Positions 15,078 through 21,964 of a DNA stretch of 21,964 nucleotides are shown here, in pieces. A model generated the notes under the pieces. It searched no databases. It was not told the origin of the DNA and worked only from the letters and a program-made list of their open reading frames with translations. This stretch comes from CAJQQY01 sp964352225. GTDB taxonomy: Bacteria; Bacteroidota; Bacteroidia; Chitinophagales; Saprospiraceae. Within the stretch, counting starts at the first letter, position 1. Every line of letters starts with the position of its first letter. The position numbers and the translations under genes were made by a program. Location: contig CAYGRM010000068.1 in assembly GCA_964352225.1 (NCBI GenBank), positions 1 through 21,964 of the forward strand, in the 5' to 3' direction.

Positions 15078-15089
15078 AAACAAAGCGAT

Positions 15090-15758
15090 ATGAAAAACCT
15101 AATCCTCGATACTCCTTTCCGTGATTCCTTTTCTGATTATTTGGTCAAAGGGGAAACGATTGTTTGGAAAGGTCAGCCAAGTTTAAAATCTGCATCAAGC
15201 TTCGAATCCGACCCTGACGATAGCAATAATTATGATCGGTATGCGATTGCATCTAGTTTTTTCATTGGTTTTATTTTATTGTACGCAACTCGAGATACAC
15301 CATATGCTGGCTGGCTTTTCTTTACCATTTTATTGTTTATCATGGTAATTATTCCGACTTGGATGATTCAGAAGAAAAAAAATTACACCTATGTCATAAC
15401 TCAAAATCAAATCCTTTTTCAATTCAAGAAAAGTTGGAGAAATAAAAAAACACTACATAGCATTCCTTTTTCCGAAATTAAAAACATCATCGTAGTCATG
15501 GCTTACGATATCGAAAAAATAAAAGCAGATTATCGAAATGCTTATGAAGCAATTCCTGAAGTGTATAACAGAACTGGTCTGGAAAAAATAGGAACAATTT
15601 TCATTGTCCCAACCAATCCTAAATCTATAAATTTTGAAACAACTGATTTGCTTCATAATGAAAAACGACACTTGCCCACTTTGGAATTATTAGATAATGT
15701 AAATGATGTGGCTAAAATAATCCAGGAAGGTATCAAAAACTCAAAACGACTAAAATGA
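15090..15758 (+). CDS. Array copy E: PH-like membrane protein
   Basis: 222 residues, the longest copy. It starts MKNLILDTPFRDSFSDYL with G-E-T-I-V-W-K-G-Q-P at 21-30. A polar insert covers about 36-48 (many Ser/Asp). Hydrophobic segments lie at about 52-66 and 73-92. The PH-like part has Y-V-I-T-Q-N-Q-I-L-F-Q at 101-111 and H-S-I-P-F-S-E-I-K-N at 123-132. A charged helical insert at about 139-165 is unique to this copy. Then come G-T-I-F-I-V-P-T-N-P and R-H-L-P-T-L-E-L-L-D-N-V. The stop overlaps the ATG of F (ATGA), implying translational coupling. Its 5' DNA is nearly the same as that of F. Confidence 0.8.
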   Translation: MKNLILDTPFRDSFSDYLVKGETIVWKGQPSLKSASSFESDPDDSNNYDRYAIASSFFIGFILLYATRDTPYAGWLFFTILLFIMVIIPTWMIQKKKNYTYVITQNQILFQFKKSWRNKKTLHSIPFSEIKNIIVVMAYDIEKIKADYRNAYEAIPEVYNRTGLEKIGTIFIVPTNPKSINFETTDLLHNEKRHLPTLELLDNVNDVAKIIQEGIKNSKRLK

Positions 15759-16354
15759 AAAAACTCATCCTAGACACTCCGTTCCGTGATTCCTTTTCTG
15801 ATTTTTTGGAAAAAGGGGAAACGATTGCATGGGAAGACTCTGCTATTGATCCTAAATATGCGATCACTCCAATCAAAAAAAGTCGCTTCCAATTCAACCG
15901 AAATGAAATCATCATTTTTATTTTAGCTGCGATACTTTTGGGAGGATATATTATTTTCCATGATCAACTAGCTAAATCAGGAACAACATTTTTGGTCATT
16001 GCAGCCATACTTTTATTAAATGTATTTTACAAAAAACATCATAAAAATGACGTGGCAGAATTTGCGATTTCCACCAAACGAATTTTAATCAAATCCAATC
16101 ATTCCAAGAAAAGAATAATTTATGAAATCCCATTTTCTCAACTGAACAATTGTATCGTCGTAGAAAAAGAATCAGGAAGAGGAACTATTTTTTTAGCCTT
16201 AAAAAATCCAGAAGAAACCCAATTTGAAACTTTTACGATCAAAGACAATGGCGAAATCGAAAAACGACATCAACCTACTTTGGAAAATATTGAAGATCCG
16301 CAAGCGGTCGCAAAACTAATTAGAGAAGGTATTCGAAAAGTAAAAAACTCTTAA
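15755..16354 (+). CDS. Array copy F: PH-like membrane protein
   Basis: 199 residues beginning MKKLILDTPFRDSFSDFLEK with G-E-T-I-A-W. The G-x-P that follows the Trp in other copies is missing (W-E-D-S-A-I-D here). Hydrophobic segments lie at about 51-67 and 76-92. A-E-F-A-I-S-T-K-R-I-L-I-K lies at 101-113, Y-E-I-P-F-S-Q-L-N-N at 123-132 and G-T-I-F-L-A-L-K-N-P at 143-152. The tail is the fully conserved E-K-R-H-Q-P-T-L-E-N-I, the reference for reading the break in copy A. Its stop TAA shares one base with the ATG of G. Confidence 0.8.
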   Translation: MKKLILDTPFRDSFSDFLEKGETIAWEDSAIDPKYAITPIKKSRFQFNRNEIIIFILAAILLGGYIIFHDQLAKSGTTFLVIAAILLLNVFYKKHHKNDVAEFAISTKRILIKSNHSKKRIIYEIPFSQLNNCIVVEKESGRGTIFLALKNPEETQFETFTIKDNGEIEKRHQPTLENIEDPQAVAKLIREGIRKVKNS

Positions 16355-16910
16355 TGAAAAAAGAAATCCTAGATGAACCTATTCGCGATTCCTTTTTTGA
16401 TTTTTTAGAAAAGGGAGAAACTATTCTTTGGCAAGGAGAACCAAAAAATGACTATAGTTATTTAAACCTTTCAATTTGGTTCTTAATCTTTTTATTCATG
16501 GTCTCTTTATCAATATATCAAAGTGTGAAGTCATCATTACCTCTGGTCTTCTTTTTAATTTTGATCGTATTACCATTTATTTATTTTGGTTTCAAAAACA
16601 TAAAAAAACAAATACCATAAAATATGCGATCACTCAAGATCGAGTTTTCTTTCGTCAATTTATTGGTCAAGAAACACAAATCAATAGCATACTAATTGAA
16701 TACATTCCAAGGGTTTATCTCAACAATTATGATCATCACTCAAAAAAAGGTGATATTTCTTTTTTATTAAAAAAGCCAGCGAAAGGAAAATTTATAACTT
16801 ATCGCTTTGACAATAATCAACCACACGAATTACCTACTTTTCAACAAGTGGAGAATGCAAAAGAAATAATGCAAATCATTCAACAGCAAATAAGAAAACA
16901 TCATTCTTAA
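16354..16910 (+). pseudogene. Array copy G: PH-like membrane protein with a -1 frame change at an A7 run
   Basis: The zero frame gives 88 residues (16354-16620): MKKEILDEPIRDSFFDFLEK, G-E-T-I-L-W-Q-G-E-P and two hydrophobic segments (about 40-56 and 62-80), then a stop. The PH-like part continues in the -1 frame: T-N-T-I-K-Y-A-I-T-Q-D-R-V-F-F, later G-D-I-S-F-L-L-K-K-P and L-P-T-F-Q-Q-V-E-N-A-K-E-I. The join falls at A7 (16602-16608), read A-AAA-AAA in the zero frame. One extra A restores a 185-residue protein of normal family length. It may be a frameshift mutation, programmed -1 frameshifting or transcript slippage, a phase-variable tract, or a sequencing error. Without the shift the product is a two-helix membrane stub. 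H starts one base after the stop. Confidence 0.75.
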
Positions 16911-16911
16911 T

Positions 16912-17421
16912 ATGAAAAACCAAATCCTAGACGAACCTATTCGCGATTCCTTTTTTGATTTTTTAGAAAAGGGAGAAACTATTATGTGGAAGGGGCAACC
17001 TGAACTAAAAGAGGATTCCTATGAGATTGACCTAGGCGAGGGAGGTATTATCTTCTATCTTCTTTTTTATAAAATTATATCTCCAATATTTAGAAAAATT
17101 ATTCACATTGGAAAAAATGAAAAAACAGAATATGCCATCACTTCCAAGCGCATCCTTTTTCGTTTAGGACATTGGAAAAAAGATAGAATTCAAGACATTC
17201 TTTTTTCCCAAATAAAAAATCTACTAATTACTAAATATGAAGAAAATGCCATTGGTACTATTTTTCTAGTTATGAAAAATCCAGCAGCAGTTAATTTCGA
17301 TACTTTCGAAATCATCAATCACAGTAAATCCGAAAAACGGCATCAACCGACTTTGGAAAACATCAAAGATATTGACAAAGTTACCCAACTCATCCACCAA
17401 GGAATCAAACATAACAATTAA
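16912..17421 (+). CDS. Array copy H: PH-like protein with a reduced membrane region
   Basis: 169 residues. The start MKNQILDEPIRDSFFDFLEK and G-E-T-I-M-W-K-G-Q-P are almost those of G, with 51 identical bases. The membrane region is reduced to one weak hydrophobic stretch (about 44-60, G-G-I-I-F-Y-L-L-F-Y-K-I-I-S-P-I-F), where the others have two. The PH-like part is intact: E-Y-A-I-T-S-K-R-I-L-F-R at 73-84, G-T-I-F-L-V-M-K-N-P at 115-124 and E-K-R-H-Q-P-T-L-E-N-I at 141-151. It is the last gene of the array; no clear terminator follows, so read-through into the S9 peptidase 121 bases on is possible. Confidence 0.8.
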   Translation: MKNQILDEPIRDSFFDFLEKGETIMWKGQPELKEDSYEIDLGEGGIIFYLLFYKIISPIFRKIIHIGKNEKTEYAITSKRILFRLGHWKKDRIQDILFSQIKNLLITKYEENAIGTIFLVMKNPAAVNFDTFEIINHSKSEKRHQPTLENIKDIDKVTQLIHQGIKHNN

Positions 17422-17477
17422 CCTCTCACCTTACATTTTAAATTTCCCAATTCCACCACTTATTCCCGCCATTATTT

Positions 17478-17485
17478 TATTTTTG
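17478..17485 (+). promoter_or_regulatory. -7 box in front of the S9 peptidase
   Basis: TATTTTTG is an exact match to the TAnnTTTG consensus and would give a leader of about 50 bases. No TTTG box stands at the right distance upstream. The leader contains the small hairpin CAGGA-GAG-TCCTG (17506-17518). Confidence 0.4.
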
Positions 17486-17542
17486 TAAAAATTTCAAACA
17501 GAACTCAGGAGAGTCCTGCTACAATAAAACAATTGTTAAAAA

Positions 17543-19456
17543 ATGGATGAATTAAAAACCGTAGAATTACCTGGAGATATAACTTTACCTTCCACACCAG
17601 AAGAATTACAACAACTCATTGACGCTAACCAAGGCGATTACAAATATTCCGTCGAAGACTTTTTTCGAACACCCGAAAAATCGAATTATCAACTATCACC
17701 CGATGGTACACACTTCGCATTTATGAGTCCGTACGAGCGACGTAAAAATATTTATGTACAAAAAATCGGAGAAACAGAAGCGACTCGAATCACTTCTGAA
17801 ACTAGTCGAGACATCGGCGGTTTTGGTTGGGTGAATAGTAACCGACTTATTTTTATCAAAGACAATGGTGGTGATGAAAACTTCACACTATTGGCAGTTG
17901 ATAAAAATGGAGAAAATCCGAAAGATCTCACCCCATTTGAAAAAATTAGAATTTCAGTAATCGATGATCTGAAAGAAGATGAAGATCATATTATCATCGG
18001 ATTAAACAATCGAAATCCGCAGCTTTTTGAACCTTACCGATTGAATGTCGTCACAGGTGAATTGCATCGATTGGCAGATAATATTGATCCTACGAATCCT
18101 CTTGACGGATGGATGACTGATCACGCTGGCAAACTTAGAATTGCGACAAAAGTAATTGGAACGAACACCACGATTCTCTATCGAGACCATGAAGAAGAGG
18201 ATTTTCGAGAGGTAATTACGACAGATTTTCGAGTGTCGGTTTCGCCATTATTTTTTGAATTTGATAATGGAAGTGAAGTTTATGTGGCTTCAAATATGGG
18301 TCGAGATAAAAGTGTGGTGATCAAATTTAACATGACAACTGGCAAGGAAGTAGGCGAACCGATTTTCGAACATGAATCTGTTGACGTGACAAGTTTAGGT
18401 TATTCTCGCAAGCGAAAAGTGCTCACCGCAGTTTCCTATACGACTGCCAAAACACAATATCATTTCCTTGATGAAAAATCAAAAGAGGCTCGGGAATTTT
18501 TAGAATCAAAATTAGGGGACTATGAAATCTCGGTAGGAAGTAAAAATCTAGCAGAAGATAAAATGATCATCAGAACTTATTCTGATCGATCATTAGGTGC
18601 TTATTATTTCTTTGATTCAGAGAAAAAACATTTAGAAAAAATAACTGAGGTCAGCCCATGGATTGATGAAAATGACATGGCGGAAATGTTGCCCGTTGTT
18701 TATCCAACTCGCGATGATTTGATTATCAATGCCTACTTGACTTTGCCTAAAAATGTGGAAGCAAAAAATCTACCTGTGGTCGTCAACCCACACGGCGGAC
18801 CTTGGGTACGAGATACTTGGGGCTACAACCCTGAGGTGCAATTATTGGCGAGTCGAGGCTATGCTGTGTTGCAAATGAACTACCGAGGTAGTACAGGCTA
18901 CGGTCGTGATTTTTGGGAAATGAGTTTTAAGCAATGGGGAAAAACGATGCAAGATGATATTACCGATGGAGTAAATTGGTTGATAAAAAAAGGAATTGCT
19001 GATCCTAAAAAAGTAGCCATCTACGGAGGGAGTTATGGTGGTTATGCAACTTTGGCTGGCGTAACTTTTACGCCTGATTTGTATGCTTGTGCGATTGATT
19101 ATGTCGGTGTTTCAAATCTATTTACGTTCCTGCATACGATTCCCCCATATTGGAAACCATACTTAGATATGATGCACGAAATGGTTGGACATCCTGAACG
19201 AGATGCTGAACATATGACTGCTGCTTCCCCTGCTTTGCATGTGGATAAAATTACGACACCGCTATTTGTCATTCAAGGGGCGAACGATCCACGAGTAAAT
19301 ATTGACGAAAGCGATCAAATTGTTCGCTCGCTTCGAAGTCGAAATATTGATGTGCCGTATATGGTGAAATATGACGAAGGTCATGGATTCCATAATGAGG
19401 AAAATCGCTTTGAGGTGTATAATGCGATGCTTGGATTTTTGGGAAGATATTTATGA
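17543..19456 (+). CDS. S9 family serine peptidase (prolyl oligopeptidase / acylaminoacyl-peptidase type)
   Basis: 637 residues without a signal peptide, so cytoplasmic. Residues about 35-370 form a beta-propeller-like region (Y-Q-L-S-P-D-G-T-H-F-A-F-M-S, G-G-F-G-W-V-N-S-N-R-L-I-F). The alpha/beta-hydrolase domain follows from about 385: P-V-V-V-N-P-H-G-G-P at 411-420, N-Y-R-G-S-T-G-Y-G at 446-454, nucleophile S497 in Y-G-G-S-Y-G-G-Y, D582 in G-A-N-D-P-R-V and H614 in D-E-G-H-G-F. All three catalytic residues are present. Enzymes of this group cut short peptides, often after proline or from blocked N-termini, with the propeller keeping folded proteins out. The exact specificity cannot be read. 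It starts 121 bases after the array. Confidence 0.92.
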   Translation: MDELKTVELPGDITLPSTPEELQQLIDANQGDYKYSVEDFFRTPEKSNYQLSPDGTHFAFMSPYERRKNIYVQKIGETEATRITSETSRDIGGFGWVNSNRLIFIKDNGGDENFTLLAVDKNGENPKDLTPFEKIRISVIDDLKEDEDHIIIGLNNRNPQLFEPYRLNVVTGELHRLADNIDPTNPLDGWMTDHAGKLRIATKVIGTNTTILYRDHEEEDFREVITTDFRVSVSPLFFEFDNGSEVYVASNMGRDKSVVIKFNMTTGKEVGEPIFEHESVDVTSLGYSRKRKVLTAVSYTTAKTQYHFLDEKSKEAREFLESKLGDYEISVGSKNLAEDKMIIRTYSDRSLGAYYFFDSEKKHLEKITEVSPWIDENDMAEMLPVVYPTRDDLIINAYLTLPKNVEAKNLPVVVNPHGGPWVRDTWGYNPEVQLLASRGYAVLQMNYRGSTGYGRDFWEMSFKQWGKTMQDDITDGVNWLIKKGIADPKKVAIYGGSYGGYATLAGVTFTPDLYACAIDYVGVSNLFTFLHTIPPYWKPYLDMMHEMVGHPERDAEHMTAASPALHVDKITTPLFVIQGANDPRVNIDESDQIVRSLRSRNIDVPYMVKYDEGHGFHNEENRFEVYNAMLGFLGRYL

Positions 19457-19468
19457 TTTAGTTTTTTT

Positions 19469-19559
19469 GCCGCAGACTTTTTATGACTCTTATGACTTTT
19501 CGCAGATTTTTTTTAACCCTGTCTGCGAAAGGTCTTAAAGGTCATAAAAAGTCTACGGC
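19469..19559. repeat. Palindromic repeat, GCCGCAGAC family, copy 1
   Basis: A 91-base inverted repeat with arms of about 38 bases. The left arm runs GCCGCAGACTTTTTATGAC to TTTTCGCAGA (19469-19506); the right arm starts at TCTGCGAAAGG (19522) and ends GTCTACGGC. T-rich and A-rich runs flank it. It lies between the convergent S9 peptidase and helical-repeat genes, 12 and 10 bases from their stops, and could end transcription from both sides. A second copy of the family lies at 21734-21828. Confidence 0.75.
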
Positions 19560-19569
19560 AAAATAAAAA

Positions 19570-20976
19570 TCAAACCTTCCCCAACAACCACTCCCGCTCC
19601 GTCAAAACTTCTTCCACCTCAATCTCCTCCCGCAACTGCTTCCTCGCTATTTTATCCAACTCAGGCAATCCCACCAACTTCTTCACCAACCGAATCACAT
19701 TCATATAATTCTTCCGATGAAAATCACTCACTTCTCGTCGTCGAATAAAAATTTGGAAACTATCCAAATGTGAAAACAACGAATCGTACTCTTCCAATTC
19801 ATAATAGATTCTCATCAAAAGAGTTTTCGAAATTAAGTTATTGACCAAATCTTTGTACTCCGCTTTTTGCAAATGCAACATCGCTTTTCCATAATTTTTT
19901 CGAGTGTATTCCAAGCGAGCTAAATTAAAACTAACCGTCGAATCTCGATACTCCTCTTCTAATTTTTCAGAATAAGTTTCGATAAATTTTTCCAACCACT
20001 TAAACTCTTCCATAAAAATTCCAGCTGCCACGACATTGTTAAAAGTGAATCTCGACAGCATTCCATTTTCTAAAAAATAATTCGCTTCCAATCCATCTTT
20101 GTATAAATCTAAAATCTCTTGACTGAATTTTCTTTTTCCTTGATTCAATTTTCGAATACAAAAATTGATCGCAAACAAATACAATTCTTTCATTTCCAAA
20201 ACATCAAATAATTCCTTGTTTTGAAAAAGTGTTGTTTTAAATTTTTCAAAAAACTCTGTTCCATTTTCATCCGTCAAAAACCGATAACAATAATAATAAA
20301 TCGCAATCGCTGGTATTTTTAAATATTCTTCATCTTCAATAATTGGCAATAAATGAGGAAGTAACCCAAAATCATATTCCGTTTTAAAAACTTGTTGATG
20401 GGTAATTTGCGTGCAAGCATGTTTGAGTTTTTGAACTAAAAAAACAATATCAATCGTCTCTGAAATTGCTCCTAAATTAAAATCTTTTGTTCGCTGGTTT
20501 TTCACTTTAAAAGTCATTTCCTCCAATTGAAAATCTAACAATTGCTGATAATAAAATTCATTTCGCAACGGTTGGGTTTCCAAAATCGTTGCCGTCTTTT
20601 TCACTACCGATTGATAGGCTTTGGAGAGTTTTCTTTCTCGATAAATCTCAGCTAAAAAATGTCGAGTTTTAAGTTTTCCATCCCGTCTTTTTTGAATCAA
20701 AAAATACTCTTCGATGAGTTCGAATAAATCACTCATCGTTCCACGAAGCAAAGTGTAATCGTATTCTTTTTCAGGAAAGACCTTTTGAAATATCACTTCC
20801 TTTTGAGGAAATGGTTTACTCTTTAAATAGTATTTTACCAAGACCTCAAATAAGTTACCTACGTCATTTCTCAAAACAAAAAAGGGTGATTGTAAAACCC
20901 TTTTGATTTGACGGATTTCTTTTTTGTCTAAGGTTTGAATGGTTTCGTAGAGTTTATAGTTTTCAGCTTGGCTCAT
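19570..20976 (-). CDS. Helical-repeat (TPR-like) protein of unknown function
   Basis: 468 residues, nearly all predicted helix, rich in Leu, Phe, Tyr, Lys and Glu, with no signal peptide or membrane segment. The N-terminal part reads as K-K-E-I-R-Q-I-K-R-V-L-Q-S-P-F-F followed by L-F-E-V-L-V-K-Y-Y. This pattern (small domain with S-P-F-F/Y-N and a Lys/Phe-rich helix) looks familiar from uncharacterised Bacteroidota proteins. The C-terminal half has TPR-like spaced helices (F-N-L-A-R-L-E-Y-T-R-K-N-Y-G-K-A-M-L-H-L-Q-K-A, then L-M-R-I-Y-Y-E-L-E-E-Y-D-S-L). Such proteins usually act as scaffolds; no partner is shown by context. The ATG at 20976 is the only good start. Confidence 0.8.
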   Translation of the reverse strand: MSQAENYKLYETIQTLDKKEIRQIKRVLQSPFFVLRNDVGNLFEVLVKYYLKSKPFPQKEVIFQKVFPEKEYDYTLLRGTMSDLFELIEEYFLIQKRRDGKLKTRHFLAEIYRERKLSKAYQSVVKKTATILETQPLRNEFYYQQLLDFQLEEMTFKVKNQRTKDFNLGAISETIDIVFLVQKLKHACTQITHQQVFKTEYDFGLLPHLLPIIEDEEYLKIPAIAIYYYCYRFLTDENGTEFFEKFKTTLFQNKELFDVLEMKELYLFAINFCIRKLNQGKRKFSQEILDLYKDGLEANYFLENGMLSRFTFNNVVAAGIFMEEFKWLEKFIETYSEKLEEEYRDSTVSFNLARLEYTRKNYGKAMLHLQKAEYKDLVNNLISKTLLMRIYYELEEYDSLFSHLDSFQIFIRRREVSDFHRKNYMNVIRLVKKLVGLPELDKIARKQLREEIEVEEVLTEREWLLGKV

Positions 20977-21143
20977 TTGACATTTTTATTTCCACAAAAA
21001 AATATAAAAATCATTACAAATATTGACTTCAAACCTAAATCTAATCATTTTATTTCCACAAATCAATTAATCTGTCATTGTAAACTTTATAAAAAAAGTA
21101 AATATTTGTTCTCATTAATACATCAAATCAAAAAATAATAACA

Positions 21144-21674
21144 ATGAAAAAAATAATAATTTCTACTTCATTTATTCTATTGGCATTTACTCCATTACTA
21201 TTTGGAAACCATCTTTGGAATCAAAATTTTAATGATAATAAAAACAATCCAGATGGAGATATTTTAAATGATGAAATTCCTCAACCTGCTAATTGTTCGG
21301 TTTTTGAAGATGCGATTCTTTTAATTAATGATGAAACTTCGACTATTAATTATCAAGACTTTGATGAAATTGAATTGGGAGAATGGGACGAATCTGAATT
21401 CTTATCAATCCTAACTCAACGACCTAACCATGCAGGAAACAAGTTGCTTTCTCGTCAAAATAGTTTTAGAGATTTTACGACCTTAAAATTAAGAACTGCT
21501 ACAGAAAATGGGGAAATTAAATTATTTGATCAACTAGGAAAATTGGCTTGGCAACAAAAATTTAGCGGTGCTGAATTTGAACTAAAACGAAATGATTTGA
21601 AATCTGGAATTTACTTTTATAAAATTTCCGAAAATGGAAATGCGATTAATTCTGGAAAAATAATTATCAATTAA
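21144..21674 (+). CDS. Small secreted protein with T9SS-like C-terminal domain
   Basis: 176 residues. Residues 1-21 form a signal peptide (MKKIIISTSFILLAFTPLLFG). A polar, Asn/Asp-rich middle follows without recognisable domain. The last 60 residues look like a type A type IX secretion sorting domain (G-E-I-K-L-F-D-Q-L-G-K-L-A-W-Q-Q, then L-K-S-G-I-Y-F-Y-K-I-S-E-N-G, ending G-K-I-I-I-N), but the usual N-P motif at its start is missing. It is probably exported to the surface or medium. The passenger part is too short for an enzyme. A terminator follows 25 bases after the stop. Confidence 0.75.
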   Translation: MKKIIISTSFILLAFTPLLFGNHLWNQNFNDNKNNPDGDILNDEIPQPANCSVFEDAILLINDETSTINYQDFDEIELGEWDESEFLSILTQRPNHAGNKLLSRQNSFRDFTTLKLRTATENGEIKLFDQLGKLAWQQKFSGAEFELKRNDLKSGIYFYKISENGNAINSGKIIIN

Positions 21675-21699
21675 ATTTTACTCGAAAATAGTTAGTTTG

Positions 21700-21731
21700 A
21701 AAACCTTGTGGAGATTCTGCGAGGTTTTTTT
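21700..21731 (+). terminator. Terminator after the small secreted protein gene
   Basis: Stem AAAACCTTG (21700-21708) against CGAGGTTTT (21720-21728) with one mismatch, an 11-base loop and a run of seven T. Confidence 0.75.
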
Positions 21732-21733
21732 AT

Positions 21734-21828
21734 GCCACAGACTTAAAATGACTTGATTGATGACTTTTCACAGACGTACTAATTGAAGCCTGTGAAAAGT
21801 CATAAAAAAGTCTGTGTTAGTCTGCGGC
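21734..21828. repeat. Palindromic repeat, GCCGCAGAC family, copy 2
   Basis: Left arm starts GCCACAGACTT (21734) and runs to TGACTTTTCACAGA (21774). Right arm 21791-21828 starts TGTGAAAAGTCATAAAAAAG and ends GTCTGCGGC. The reverse complement of the right arm matches the left arm of copy 1 over most of its length, with an insertion, so both belong to one family. Confidence 0.75.
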
Positions 21829-21964
21829 AAAAAAAAATCCCCGTAACTTGTAACCATCCAAAAAACCAACAGTTATCCTCTCTGAAAACAATTTTACATA
21901 AGCATTTTTAAAGACCAACAAAACTTGAACTCTTTCACAGACAATACAATGATGCTCAAAGTCA
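21829..21964. other. Right edge: no certain gene
   Basis: On the minus strand a frame enters from the edge and stays open for 48 codons (DFEHHCIVCERVQVLLVF at its start), stopping inside the palindromic repeat at 21817-21819. On the plus strand tandem ATGs at 21949-21954 could begin a gene. Both are too short to judge. Confidence 0.25.

Noticed and set aside
12638..17421. The array as a CRISPR-like or toxin-antitoxin array
   Set aside because: The repeat unit is a whole gene of 170-220 codons with a PH-like domain. No short spaced repeats and no toxin or antitoxin motif were seen.
21817..21964. 48-codon minus-strand frame entering from the right edge (contains C-I-V-C)
   Set aside because: Too short, no start visible, and its last codons lie inside a palindromic repeat; it may be chance or the end of a gene outside the window.

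Overview
The window looks like chromosomal DNA of a low-GC Bacteroidota bacterium, most likely a marine or freshwater Saprospiria/Lewinella-like or flavobacterial relative. The evidence is AT-rich DNA with no Shine-Dalgarno-like leaders, two TAnnTTTG-type promoters in front of repressor genes, two secreted proteins with type IX secretion C-terminal domains, a GH3-family adenylating enzyme, a Bacteroidota-type LolA, and many imperfect palindromic repeats between genes. The genus is inference.

Layout. Positions 1-1757 (minus) hold a DUF4956 membrane protein followed by an HlyD-like membrane-fusion protein that runs off the left edge. Positions 1758-2452 hold no certain gene, only an interrupted ORF and hairpins. 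Positions 2453-5695 (plus) hold a LolA-like lipoprotein carrier with its own terminator, then a GH3-family enzyme closely followed by fdhD. A bidirectional terminator separates fdhD from a large convergent M36 (fungalysin-type) secreted metallopeptidase (5800-9390, minus). Next come rlmB (9629-10369, plus) and two paralogous HTH/S24 repressors on the minus strand (10583-12300). The downstream repressor has a good Bacteroidota promoter that overlaps a perfect 32-bp palindrome.

Positions 12638-17421 hold the most unusual part: eight head-to-tail paralogues (A-H) of a small membrane protein. Each starts with MKN/MKK-x-ILD, then a GE-x-I-x-W-x-G-x-P motif, usually two hydrophobic segments, a bacterial PH-like domain and a conserved C-terminal helix (P-T/S-L-E-x-I). 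Several neighbours overlap by 1-4 bases, so the array is probably one transcript. Copy A carries a CGA-to-TGA type nonsense codon, with its conserved tail still readable behind it. Copy G is shifted by -1 at an A7 run. The copies fall into sub-lineages (A; B-C-D; E-F; G-H), with a palindromic repeat exactly between D and E. Function is unknown.

Positions 17543-19456 hold a cytoplasmic S9 prolyl-oligopeptidase-type peptidase, 19570-20976 (minus) a helical-repeat protein of unknown function, and 21144-21674 a small secreted protein with a T9SS-like C-terminus. Two copies of one palindromic repeat family (19469-19559 and 21734-21828) sit downstream of genes here. The right edge holds no certain gene. 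No tRNA, rRNA, CRISPR array, transposase or integrase was seen.
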